From assembly GCA_035593725.1 (NCBI GenBank), contig DAOSZN010000012.1:1-64000 (forward strand): 64,000 bases of DNA. The letters are read 5' to 3'. The translations under genes and the position numbers were made by a program. This DNA comes from UBA4971 sp029551185 (GTDB taxonomy: Bacteria > Bacillota > SHA-98 > UBA4971). The notes under the pieces are model-generated. The model was not told where the DNA came from. It saw only the letters and a program-made list of their open reading frames with translations, and did no database searches. This document shows, piece by piece, positions 34,568 to 42,875 of the stretch (position 1 is its first letter; every line of letters starts with the position of its first letter).

Positions 34568-35464
34568 TTGGCATTACAGCTGAAAGACAAGGTACGCGGA
34601 CAGATATACGCTGATGAACCTATGTGCCGCCATACTTCGTTTCACATTGGAGGCCCTGCTGATGTCTTGGTTATACCCGAGGACATCCCGGACCTTTTAG
34701 AGCTCATCAGACTCTTATCTGACCTCCAAGCGCCTTTCTATGTTATAGGCGCAGGCACTAATCTCTTGGTAAAAGACGAAGGAATACGAGGAGTCGTAAT
34801 AAAGATCGCAAATACCCTCTCCCATATTAATCGTTTAGGCGACGGCATATTGCGATGCGGAGCAGGCGCACTCTTACCGTCAGTATGTAAGAACGCTGCT
34901 CTTGCAGGACTTTCAGGCCTGGAATTCGCCGGTGGGATACCAGGAACGGTAGGCGGAGCTGTAGCAATGAACGCTTCGGCTTTTGGTGGGTTCATGGCTG
35001 AGATTGTTGATACAGTGGAAGTCATTACCTACGATGGACAGCAAGTAAGATTGGGCCGTGATGATCTTGAGGCCGGAACAAAAACCACCCGCATTCTCCT
35101 GGAACCCTTAATCCTTGTTGAAGTGGATTTTGCCTTGAAACAAGATGACCCTGAGCGCGTCCGAAAGCGCATGGAAAAGTACTTCAGGGAACGCGCTCAT
35201 CGTCAACCTTTGAATCTACCGAGCGCCGGATGCGCATTCAAGAACCCCACCGGCGAAGGAGCGGGTAGATTCATAGATGCAGCCGAACTCAAAGGAGTCC
35301 GTATAGGCGGCGCTGAGGTCTCTCGCCTTCACGCAAATTTCATAGTAAACAACGGAGGCGCCACCGCGGAAGATGTAATTTCCCTTATGAAACACGTCCA
35401 AGAAGTAGTCTACTCTAAGTTCCAAGTGATGCTGGAACCTGAAGTAAGAATCCTTGGAGGGTAA
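34568..35464 (+). CDS. murB: UDP-N-acetylenolpyruvoylglucosamine reductase MurB
   Basis: The ~298-residue FAD enzyme reduces the enolpyruvyl group to form UDP-MurNAc. It is a type II MurB, with MCRHTSFHIGGPADVL, VIGAGTNLLVKDEGIRG, GLEFAGGIPGTVGGAVAMNA, the catalytic-serine block PSAGCAFKNP and a glutamate in MLEPEVRILG at the end. TTG 34568 is 2 bp after the murC stop and follows AAGGA; ATG 34553, overlapping murC, is the alternative. Confidence 0.95.
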   Translation: MALQLKDKVRGQIYADEPMCRHTSFHIGGPADVLVIPEDIPDLLELIRLLSDLQAPFYVIGAGTNLLVKDEGIRGVVIKIANTLSHINRLGDGILRCGAGALLPSVCKNAALAGLSGLEFAGGIPGTVGGAVAMNASAFGGFMAEIVDTVEVITYDGQQVRLGRDDLEAGTKTTRILLEPLILVEVDFALKQDDPERVRKRMEKYFRERAHRQPLNLPSAGCAFKNPTGEGAGRFIDAAELKGVRIGGAEVSRLHANFIVNNGGATAEDVISLMKHVQEVVYSKFQVMLEPEVRILGG

Positions 35465-35485
35465 AGATGTGGGGGTGACTCCGCT

Positions 35486-36766
35486 GTGAAATTGAAGATT
35501 ACCGGCCCAAGACCTCTCAGCGGATTGGTTAAAGTAGGCGGCGCAAAAAACGCAGCCTTGAAAATAATGGCAGCGTCTCTGTTGGCAGGTGGACCATGCA
35601 AACTCATAGGTATTCCAAAGATCGCAGATGTGAATACCATGGCAGGTGTCTTAAAGGGCCTAGGAGCGACAGTCGAGTTTCAAGAGGATGGATGCGTTGT
35701 CATTGATCCATCCGACGTAAGCAAACTGGAGCCCTCTGAGGAACTGGTAATAAGAATGCGCGCGTCAATACAGGTTATGGGACCGCTTCTGGCGCGATTC
35801 GGATATGTGAAGACAAGACAACCCGGGGGATGTAATATCGGGCCGCGTCCTATCGACCTGCATCTGAAGGGCTTCTCAGCCTTGGGTGCTGAGATTAGAG
35901 AAGAATATGGTTATGTATCCGCAAGAGCGCCTGTACTGAGAGGTGCGGAAATTCTCCTTGACATACCCAGCGTAGGAGCAACTGAGAATATAATGACTGC
36001 AGCCTGTCTTGCTGAAGGTACAACCATTATTCGGAATGCGGCGCGAGAGCCTGAGATAGTGGACGAACAGAATTTCCTTAATCGTTTAGGCGCAAACATC
36101 AGAGGGGCAGGCACTGACACAATTAAGATAGAAGGCGTGAAAGAGCTTCGCGGAACTGACTACACAGTAATTCCTGATCGTATAGAAGCAGCCACCTTCA
36201 TAACTGCAATAGCGGTAACAGGAGGTGAAGCCCGTATTGAGAATACCATCCCTGAACATCAACAAGCCCTCATTGCCAAGCTTCGAGAAACAGGAGTGGA
36301 AATCATAGAAGGAGATAATTATGTGATTGCCAGGAGACCTTGGCAAAACCGATTGCAAGCTACCAATATTCGAACCTTACCTTATCCTGGGTTTCCCACA
36401 GATGTGCAGCCCCAGTTTGTTGCTGCGATGAGCTTGGCGGAAGGCACCTCTGAGATTATTGAAGGCGTTTTCCCATTACGATTCAAATATACTGAAGAAC
36501 TGACAAAAATGGGGGCCAAAATAACAGTGGATGGGAAGACGGCTGTGATAACCGGGGTGCATACTTTGCACGGCACTACTCTCGAAGCACCGGATCTTCG
36601 GGGAGGAGCTGCGCTAATCCTGGCAGCGCTGGCTGCTGAAGGGGTTACTGAACTCAGTGGCATAGAACATATCGACCGGGGATATGAGGATCTTCCGGGA
36701 AAACTGAGCCAATTAGGCGCTTCTATTGAAAGAATAGACTCAGCAAGAAAGCGCCAGGCCGGGTAA
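35486..36766 (+). CDS. murA: UDP-GlcNAc enolpyruvyl transferase MurA
   Basis: The 426-residue enzyme catalyses the first committed step of peptidoglycan synthesis. Its inside-out alpha/beta barrel motifs are intact: GAKNAALKIMAASLL, RASIQVMGPLLARFG, and Cys116 in RQPGGCNIGPRPIDLHLKGF, the residue attacked by fosfomycin in relatives. Further on are PDRIEAATFI and FPTDVQPQFVAAMSLAEG. The sequence GGCNIG differs slightly from the common GGCAIG. GTG 35486 follows GGGGGTG. Whether a second murA exists cannot be seen here. Confidence 0.95.
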   Translation: MKLKITGPRPLSGLVKVGGAKNAALKIMAASLLAGGPCKLIGIPKIADVNTMAGVLKGLGATVEFQEDGCVVIDPSDVSKLEPSEELVIRMRASIQVMGPLLARFGYVKTRQPGGCNIGPRPIDLHLKGFSALGAEIREEYGYVSARAPVLRGAEILLDIPSVGATENIMTAACLAEGTTIIRNAAREPEIVDEQNFLNRLGANIRGAGTDTIKIEGVKELRGTDYTVIPDRIEAATFITAIAVTGGEARIENTIPEHQQALIAKLRETGVEIIEGDNYVIARRPWQNRLQATNIRTLPYPGFPTDVQPQFVAAMSLAEGTSEIIEGVFPLRFKYTEELTKMGAKITVDGKTAVITGVHTLHGTTLEAPDLRGGAALILAALAAEGVTELSGIEHIDRGYEDLPGKLSQLGASIERIDSARKRQAG

Positions 36767-36780
36767 ACAGGAGTTGCACC

Positions 36781-37533
36781 GTGGACGAAAACCTTCTTTC
36801 TGAAGAAAAGAAAAGAACGCAGTCCCGACTGATGCCTATCGCCCTCATTTTGCTGTTCTTAGCAGGGACAGGCTTTGGGTTTCTCAAATCTTCATATTTT
36901 CTCGTAGATCACATAGATATTTCCGGACTTATGACTGTTTCGCCTGACGAAATCATGACAGTCGCAAGTTACGCCAAGAACATGAACATTTTCGATGTAG
37001 ACCTGATTAAACTAGCAGAAAGGATTGAGGCTAACCCAAGAGTGGATAAGGTTACAGTAAAACGTAAACTCCCTTCTACACTGATACTGGATATCACAGA
37101 ACGAGCTGCTGTTGCAGTCATGCCCTATTCCGGCTACTACGTCTTGGTGGACAGAACCGGCTTTGCCATTGGAATTACCGAGTCCTATAAGGCAAATGAC
37201 CCCCCGTTGATTACAGGTATCAAGCCACAGCAGGTATTGGTTGGAAAACGAATTGATCTTTCAGAACTTGATTCTGCGCTCCTTGTCGCAAACATTCTCC
37301 CCCCACATCTTGCGAAAGAGGTTTCAGAAATCAACTTCACCGAAACCGTCGGAATCTCCATCTACCTGCAATCCGGCACTTGGGTAGCGCTGGGGTCAGG
37401 GACAAAAAATGAGTATCTGACCCGCATCGATGTTTTAAGCTCCTTGCTTCTCAGGTTGGATAAAGAAAACCGACGCGCCTCTTACATTGACGTAAGATTC
37501 CCGAAACGGCCTGTAGTAAAAGACCGCAAATAG
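36781..37533 (+). CDS. divIB: DivIB/FtsQ-type division protein
   Basis: The 250-residue bitopic membrane protein has a short cytoplasmic N terminus, one transmembrane helix (~17-37), a POTRA domain (~42-110: FLVDHIDISGLMTVSPDEIM, NPRVDKVTVKRKLPSTLILDITERAAVAVM) and an extracytoplasmic beta domain. It scaffolds FtsL and DivIC in the divisome. GTG 36781 follows AGGAG. Placement after murB/murA and before DUF881/sbp is typical. Confidence 0.9.
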   Translation: MDENLLSEEKKRTQSRLMPIALILLFLAGTGFGFLKSSYFLVDHIDISGLMTVSPDEIMTVASYAKNMNIFDVDLIKLAERIEANPRVDKVTVKRKLPSTLILDITERAAVAVMPYSGYYVLVDRTGFAIGITESYKANDPPLITGIKPQQVLVGKRIDLSELDSALLVANILPPHLAKEVSEINFTETVGISIYLQSGTWVALGSGTKNEYLTRIDVLSSLLLRLDKENRRASYIDVRFPKRPVVKDRK

Positions 37534-37560
37534 TGACAAATTCCCAAGCTATAGTATAAT
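37533..37560 (+). promoter_or_regulatory. Sigma-A promoter for DUF881-sbp-ftsA region
   Basis: GTGACA (37533-37538), a 16-bp spacer and a perfect TATAAT (37555-37560) lie 34 bp before the DUF881 start. It would provide extra transcription of the ftsA-ftsZ end of the cluster. Confidence 0.65.
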
Positions 37561-37594
37561 TTACAGAGGAGCTGACGTTCTTGGGGGGTAAGAG

Positions 37595-38317
37595 GTGAAA
37601 AGAGCTCGGGAGTTTGAGTTGTATGTCGCAGGAGTATGCGTTATCCTTGGCATATTGCTTGTAGGACAAGTCAGAACTCAGGAATACATCGGGGAAAGCC
37701 AGATACCGTCAAGACGACTGGAAGATCTAAGCGATATGCTCCGAAGATCTGACGCGGAAAGGATGATCCTGGAGAAGGAAGTTGAGGTTCTCAGGGAACA
37801 AGTATCTAAAGTCGTAGAAGGCGAGAAAGCCGCTGAAACCATTCGGGCTGAACTTGTAAAGGCAAGAATGTTCGCCGGAATTTCAACAGTTGAAGGTCCC
37901 GGCGTAATTGTCACATTGAATGACAGTAAACGCCAAGCCGGACCCGGAGAAAGCGTTGAGCTTTTCCTTGTTCATGACAACGATATCCTCCAAGTAGTTA
38001 ATGAACTGTTTGCAGCAGGAGCTGAAGCCGTATCCATAAACGGCCAAAGAATGGTTGCCACTTCTGAAGTCAGATGTTCCGGCCCTGTAATTTCCGTCAA
38101 TAATGTCCGGATTGCGCCGCCCTATGAGATACACGCGATTGGCAACCCTGACGCACTGGACAGCGCGTTGCACATGAGAGACGGGATTCTGGATACTCTT
38201 AGAGCGTGGGGTATCGAGGCGAAAGTTCAAAAACTGCCTGTCGTCCAGGTTCCAGGGTACAAAGGCGGCTTGTATTTTCAGTATGCAAAACCGGTATCGG
38301 AAGGAGCACAGAAATGA
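37595..38317 (+). CDS. DUF881 family protein (YlxW/YlxX-like)
   Basis: The 240-residue protein has an N-terminal membrane helix (~7-26), a coiled-coil region (~38-85) and an extracytoplasmic DUF881 domain (~90-235) with GPGVIVTLNDS, LVHDNDILQVVNELFAAGAEAVSINGQRM and PYEIHAIGNPDAL. DUF881 genes flank sbp between divIB and ftsA in many Bacillota and Actinobacteria, where usually two copies occur. Only one is present here. The function is unknown; context suggests division. GTG 37595 follows GGGGGGTAAGAG. Confidence 0.88.
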   Translation: MKRAREFELYVAGVCVILGILLVGQVRTQEYIGESQIPSRRLEDLSDMLRRSDAERMILEKEVEVLREQVSKVVEGEKAAETIRAELVKARMFAGISTVEGPGVIVTLNDSKRQAGPGESVELFLVHDNDILQVVNELFAAGAEAVSINGQRMVATSEVRCSGPVISVNNVRIAPPYEIHAIGNPDALDSALHMRDGILDTLRAWGIEAKVQKLPVVQVPGYKGGLYFQYAKPVSEGAQK

Positions 38318-38664
38318 TGCTGCCTATCATCGGACTTGTTGCAGGCATTATAATTGCTTTGTTTACACCTTTGCGTTTTCCGATAGACTACTCACAGTAT
38401 ATTGCCATTGGTATTCTCGCAGCGTTAGACTGCGTCTTTGGCGGCATTCGAGCAGGATTGCAAGGGACATTTGACAGTACTGTTTTCATATCCGGATTTT
38501 TGCTAAATACAGCCTTGGCGACAGCTCTAACCATGGTAGGGGACAAACTCGGTGTTGACCTCGTCCTAGGCGCAACTGTTGCTTTCAGCATTAGAATCTT
38601 CACGAATGTAGGCATCATCCGGAGACATATTCTTGATAAGTGGTTCAAGAAGTCTCTTAAGTGA
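38314..38664 (+). CDS. sbp: Small basic family membrane protein Sbp (DUF1290)
   Basis: This 116-residue integral membrane protein matches the small basic protein family: MMLPIIGLVAGIIIALF, YSQYIAIGILAALDCVFGGIRA, FISGFLLNTALATAL and a basic C terminus (RRHILDKWFKKSLK). ATG 38314 overlaps the DUF881 stop and follows GGAAGGAG; the frame is open further upstream, but that would overlap DUF881 by more than 100 bp. It is genetically associated with ftsA/ftsZ; the molecular function is not established. Confidence 0.92.
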   Translation: MMLPIIGLVAGIIIALFTPLRFPIDYSQYIAIGILAALDCVFGGIRAGLQGTFDSTVFISGFLLNTALATALTMVGDKLGVDLVLGATVAFSIRIFTNVGIIRRHILDKWFKKSLK

Positions 38665-38721
38665 AGAGGAGTCACCTGAGATACGTTGAATTCTTTGTGT
38701 AATAGGCGCGGGAGGTAATCC

Positions 38722-39912
38722 ATGTCTGATAACAGCATTATTGCAGGCTTAGATATCGGCACTACCCGAGTGACAGAAATTATAGCTCGAGTAAATGCAG
38801 AGGGCGAAATTGATATTCTGGGGGTCGGAGAAGAACCGTGTCAGGGCTTTCGCCGCGGATTGATTGTTGATATTGATTCAGTCTCCTCTGCAATAGAGGC
38901 TGCCAATAAACGCGCAACGCGTATGGCAGGTCATAACATACCCAGTGTATTTGTGGGAATCCCTGTTATTCGTGTATCATGTGCCACAAGTCACGGTATG
39001 ACAGCTACCTCAGGAGATGACTGGCGTGTGACTGCTTTCGATGTGAAGAAAGCGCTTGACGCAGCTAAGGTTCTTGCTGTCCCGCCTGACCGGGAAATAA
39101 TATCAGTCTTGCCTCAAGAATACATAGTGGACGGACTAGGCGGTATCCAAGATCCCGAAGGGATGACCGGCATCAGACTGGAGGTCAATGCCAAGGTTAT
39201 TATGGGACAGGTGGCAATGCTCGAAAATATCGCAGAAAGCGTGGAACGGGCAGGGCTTAAAGTGGAGGGACGAGTCTTGGAGCCCGTAGCTGTCGCGCAG
39301 GCAGTTCTCACGGACGAGCAGACTCATAGAGGAGTAATGCTAATTGACATCGGCGGGCAGATAACCCAAGTTGTAACATTCTATGAAGGAACTCCAATCC
39401 AATTTCTATGTGTACCTTTAGGTGGTACGCACATTACAAATGATATAGCTATCGGCATGAAGATTCCGTTCGAAGAGGCTGAAAGAATAAAGCACAGAAA
39501 CTCCTTGGGCGGACAGAACGATAGAAACAATGATGAGTTTATCCGTGACATAATAGACGCAAGATTGCGAGAAATTATTGAACTTATCGAATCGGAAACC
39601 CGCGAAGTTCGGAATAGCGGGCTTGTACCGTGTGGCGTGGTTTTTGCCGGAGCAGGCTCATCTGTCCCCGGAACTATAGAGCTGGCTTGTGAGATCCTTG
39701 ACTTGCCTGCGCAAATTGGTAAGTCTCGCCTGATTCAGGCGCCAAAAGGAATTGAGCCACGCAACCTGTCGCAAGTGGCTTTGGGAATTATAAGGCATGT
39801 GGCAGGGGATTCCCGCTTCTTCCTTGCAAGGGAATTTGAGCCTTCCACATTTCGGAAGGTCCTTTCCAATCTCCGAGGATGGTTCGATGGGTTCTTAGAA
39901 GACTTCTTCTAG
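38722..39912 (+). CDS. ftsA: Cell division protein FtsA
   Basis: The 396-residue actin-like ATPase anchors FtsZ filaments to the membrane. Actin-fold motifs are present: IAGLDIGTTRVTEIIA (phosphate 1), the 1C domain region after it, MLIDIGGQITQVVTF (phosphate 2) and VFAGAGSSVPGT (adenosine motif). The last ~20 residues (FRKVLSNLRGWFDGFLEDFF) form an amphipathic helix suited to membrane targeting. ATG 38722 follows GGGAGG. It is 36 bp before ftsZ. Confidence 0.94.
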   Translation: MSDNSIIAGLDIGTTRVTEIIARVNAEGEIDILGVGEEPCQGFRRGLIVDIDSVSSAIEAANKRATRMAGHNIPSVFVGIPVIRVSCATSHGMTATSGDDWRVTAFDVKKALDAAKVLAVPPDREIISVLPQEYIVDGLGGIQDPEGMTGIRLEVNAKVIMGQVAMLENIAESVERAGLKVEGRVLEPVAVAQAVLTDEQTHRGVMLIDIGGQITQVVTFYEGTPIQFLCVPLGGTHITNDIAIGMKIPFEEAERIKHRNSLGGQNDRNNDEFIRDIIDARLREIIELIESETREVRNSGLVPCGVVFAGAGSSVPGTIELACEILDLPAQIGKSRLIQAPKGIEPRNLSQVALGIIRHVAGDSRFFLAREFEPSTFRKVLSNLRGWFDGFLEDFF

Positions 39913-39947
39913 ATTGAATTTGGCGGTTACCGCAGGAGGGATAATAC

Positions 39948-41009
39948 GTGTTCAACCTGGAACTTGAGATGGAGCAGTTCACAAACATTAAGGTGGTAGG
40001 GGTCGGAGGAGGAGGTTCCAACGCAATAAACCGGATGATAATGGCAGGATTATCAGGTGTAGAGTTTGTAGCAGTCAATACTGACGCACAAGCGCTGGCC
40101 ATATCTGACGCAAATATAAAAATCCAGGTTGGAGAAAAACTCACAAAAGGCCTTGGCGCAGGTTCAAATCCGCAAATTGGGGAGCAGGCAGCGCAAGAGA
40201 GTTACGATGTGATTAAACGGGCACTGGAAGGAGCTGACATGGTATTTATCACTGCAGGCATGGGCGGTGGAACAGGTACAGGGGGCGCCCCTGTCGTTGC
40301 TTCTATCGCAAAGGAACTGGGCTCCCTTACTGTTGGTGTAGTAACAAAACCTTTTACCTTTGAAGGCAAGAAGCGCATGGCTCAAGCAGTGGTAGGCGTC
40401 GATAATTTAAAGAGCAAGGTAGACGCCCTTATTGTCATACCCAATGACAGACTTCTACAAGTCAGCGAGCCTGCCACCTCAATTCTTGATGCTTTTCAGC
40501 TGGCAGATGATGTGCTGCGCCACGGAGTCCAAGGTATTTCAGACCTGATTACTGTGCCCGGCCTGATTAACGTTGATTTTGCGGACGTAAGAACCATTAT
40601 GTGTGACGCAGGTTCCGCCCTGATGGGTATAGGCATAGCCTCAGGAGAAGGACGTGCTGAGAAAGCTGCAAAAGCTGCCATAGAAAGTCCCCTTCTTGAA
40701 ACAACTATTAACGGTGCCAAAGGTGTGCTCATGAATATTACGGGAAGCAGCAATCTGGGTCTATTTGAGGTGAATGAGGCTGCAGAACTTATTGCGCAAG
40801 CCGCTGACGCTGACGCGAATATCATATTTGGCGCCATGATCGACGAAAACCTTACAGATGAAATAAAAATCACCGTCATAGCCACGGGTTTCGAAGCAAA
40901 AGCCAAAGAAAAAGTGGGTCTGGAAGCTGTAGAAATCAGCGATTTCGCAGGCAGTGAAGACCTGGATATACCTGCTTTCCTAAGACGAGGGAGAGGCCAG
41001 AAGCGTTAA
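39948..41009 (+). CDS. ftsZ: Cell division GTPase FtsZ
   Basis: The 353-residue tubulin homologue forms the Z ring. It has VVGVGGGGSNAINRMI, the tubulin signature GGGTGTGGAPV and the synergy loop region NVDFADVRTIM. The C-terminal peptide DLDIPAFLRR binds FtsA and SepF, followed by a basic GRGQKR. The linker between globular domain and C-terminal peptide is only ~22 residues, shorter than in Bacillus (~50). GTG 39948 follows AGGAGGG. SepF is also encoded in this window. Confidence 0.97.
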   Translation: MFNLELEMEQFTNIKVVGVGGGGSNAINRMIMAGLSGVEFVAVNTDAQALAISDANIKIQVGEKLTKGLGAGSNPQIGEQAAQESYDVIKRALEGADMVFITAGMGGGTGTGGAPVVASIAKELGSLTVGVVTKPFTFEGKKRMAQAVVGVDNLKSKVDALIVIPNDRLLQVSEPATSILDAFQLADDVLRHGVQGISDLITVPGLINVDFADVRTIMCDAGSALMGIGIASGEGRAEKAAKAAIESPLLETTINGAKGVLMNITGSSNLGLFEVNEAAELIAQAADADANIIFGAMIDENLTDEIKITVIATGFEAKAKEKVGLEAVEISDFAGSEDLDIPAFLRRGRGQKR

Positions 41010-41018
41010 CTTGTATTA

Positions 41019-41076
41019 TGACATCGCAATTTTGTCCCCAATTCTGACATAATTCTCAATACGAAGTTTGTATACT
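41019..41076 (+). promoter_or_regulatory. Candidate Spo0A-controlled spoIIG promoter
   Basis: CTGACA (41044-41049) and TATACT (41071-41076) are 21 bp apart. This resembles the B. subtilis spoIIG promoter, whose 22-bp spacer makes it depend on Spo0A. Degenerate TGTC/GACA elements at 41019-41024, 41031-41036 and 41045-41050 might be Spo0A sites, but none is a good match to TGTCGAA. Confidence 0.4.
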
Positions 41077-41173
41077 TAATAAGGAGATGAAAGCACATTG
41101 TAGTATAGGTAATGATACATCTTGCGCCAGGTATCCGATATCTATGACAAAGCGGCGTTCGGGGGTGGATCTC

Positions 41174-42052
41174 ATGCCTTATAAGACTGTCGTGAGTGCC
41201 GCTGTGATGACTCTGGCTATGCACTGGCTCACCCTGTGGGCAACCGGAGAGGTTCTCGGCTGTAAAGTGAGACACCGGAGACTGCTTATAGCGTCAATCG
41301 CAGCAGGACTCATGGATGCAGTCATCATCGTTTCGCTGCTCTTCGGATATCTGCCCGCGTATCTCGCAGTCCCTTCAGCAATTCTTTCAATACTGCCTGC
41401 AGTCAGAATATCCTTCGGTCCTTTGCCATTATCCAAATTCACCATAGTCTCCGGTCATGTGTTAGGAATCAGTGTCCTGGCATTCGGAGGAGCCTCAGCT
41501 ACGGCTTACCTCACAGGACGGCGGCTCATACCCACACTTCTAGGCCTCCTAGGGACCGTCCTGGTAACTACAGAAATCGGATGGGGCTATGTCCGTCGTA
41601 GGTTCCGGGAATGGCTTTTATATGTGCCAATAGAAATCCGCTTCGGCGATATTCAGTTTGAAGTGAACGCTTTGATCGACACAGGCAACAGACTCAAAGA
41701 CCCTCTTACAGGCCTTCCTGTGATTCTCCTGGAATACAACGCAGCCGCAAAGTTTCTTCCCGAGGAAGTCAGACGAGCGTTTATGGCCTTCGACGCAGGC
41801 GATTTAGGGCTCATCTCAGAACTTCTGGCGGATTCAACATGGCTCGCAAGGTTCCGGGTAATCCCCTTTGTCTCAGTCGGCGAGGAAAGAGGTCTCCTCC
41901 CTGGGTTCAGAGCAGATGAAATCCTTATCTCAGACGGGACGCGAAACTTCAAAACGAAGAATGTCGTTGTCGGAATACACGTAAGCAAGCTTTCCAATGA
42001 AGGCGCATTTTCTGCGCTCCTTCATCCCGACATTTTGACGAAAGCTTCTTGA
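41174..42052 (+). CDS. spoIIGA: Sigma-E processing peptidase SpoIIGA
   Basis: The 292-residue membrane-embedded aspartic protease is made in the mother cell and cleaves pro-sigma-E after the SpoIIR signal. Five hydrophobic segments occupy residues ~5-140. The cytoplasmic protease domain has the active-site motif ALIDTGNRLKDPLTG (Asp169) and ends with a conserved GIHVSKL region. ATG 41174 follows GGGGGTGG; a more distal in-frame ATG at 41087 lies near the promoter and would add an unusual N terminus. Directly upstream of sigE, as in other spore formers. Confidence 0.93.
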   Translation: MPYKTVVSAAVMTLAMHWLTLWATGEVLGCKVRHRRLLIASIAAGLMDAVIIVSLLFGYLPAYLAVPSAILSILPAVRISFGPLPLSKFTIVSGHVLGISVLAFGGASATAYLTGRRLIPTLLGLLGTVLVTTEIGWGYVRRRFREWLLYVPIEIRFGDIQFEVNALIDTGNRLKDPLTGLPVILLEYNAAAKFLPEEVRRAFMAFDAGDLGLISELLADSTWLARFRVIPFVSVGEERGLLPGFRADEILISDGTRNFKTKNVVVGIHVSKLSNEGAFSALLHPDILTKAS

Positions 42053-42101
42053 ACACACGTACGTACAGCAGTCCGCTAATATTGCCTAGGAGGAGACTAG
42101 G

Positions 42102-42845
42102 ATGAAAATGGGTCTCCCTTTCATGAATCGACTCCTCTGTCTAAGGCTGAAGAGCATGCTATGGGCAATTGATTCAGGCCTTATTCGAAGCCGCTCCGTC
42201 CTTTATGTAGGTAATGGAGGAGAGGTCTTACCACCGCCCCTTTCAACCAGTGAAGAAAGCGAGCTCCTAACACGCCTGGAAATGGGAGATACACAGGTAA
42301 AGGGTGAGCTCATCGAGAGAAATCTAAGGCTTGTAGTGTATATAGCAAGGAGATTTGAGAATACTGGAATAGGCGTGGAAGATCTTATATCTATTGGCAC
42401 CATTGGTTTAATTAAGGCTGTCAATACCTTTGATCCTTCCAAAAGAATAAAGCTGGCTACATATGCTTCGCGCTGCATAGAAAATGAAATCCTTATGTAC
42501 CTTCGCAGAAGCAGCAAAGTCAGGTCTGAAGTGTCATTTGATGAACCCCTCAATGTAGATTGGGACGGCAATGAACTCCTCCTGTCTGACGTCATGGGAA
42601 CTGACAGCGATATTGTATATAGATGCATCGAAGAACAAGTAGATAAGTCGTTGCTGGACGACGCTATGCAACGATTGTCCACGAGAGAAAAGAGAATAGT
42701 CGAGCTCCGATTCGGACTTGGCGACGGAAAAGAAAAGACGCAAAAGGAAGTTGCGGATTTATTGGGCATATCTCAATCCTATATATCCAGGCTGGAAAAG
42801 AGAATTATAAGAAAGCTGCGGCGCGAAATCAGAAAAGTAGAGTAG
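42102..42845 (+). CDS. sigE: RNA polymerase sporulation factor sigma-E (pro-form)
   Basis: This 247-residue sigma factor directs early mother-cell transcription. The N-terminal pro-sequence (about 33 residues, amphipathic) precedes VLYVGNGGEVLPPPLS, equivalent to the processing region of B. subtilis. Region 2 is nearly identical to known sigma-E (ERNLRLVVYIARRFENTG, EDLISIGTIGLIKAVNTF, KLATYASRCIENEILMYLRR). Region 4 contains EKTQKEVADLLGISQSYISRLEKRI. ATG 42102 follows AGGAGGAG. Unusually, sigG does not follow. Confidence 0.97.
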   Translation: MKMGLPFMNRLLCLRLKSMLWAIDSGLIRSRSVLYVGNGGEVLPPPLSTSEESELLTRLEMGDTQVKGELIERNLRLVVYIARRFENTGIGVEDLISIGTIGLIKAVNTFDPSKRIKLATYASRCIENEILMYLRRSSKVRSEVSFDEPLNVDWDGNELLLSDVMGTDSDIVYRCIEEQVDKSLLDDAMQRLSTREKRIVELRFGLGDGKEKTQKEVADLLGISQSYISRLEKRIIRKLRREIRKVE

Positions 42846-42875
42846 ACTATAGCAATTTTAAAGGGGGACCTTAAG

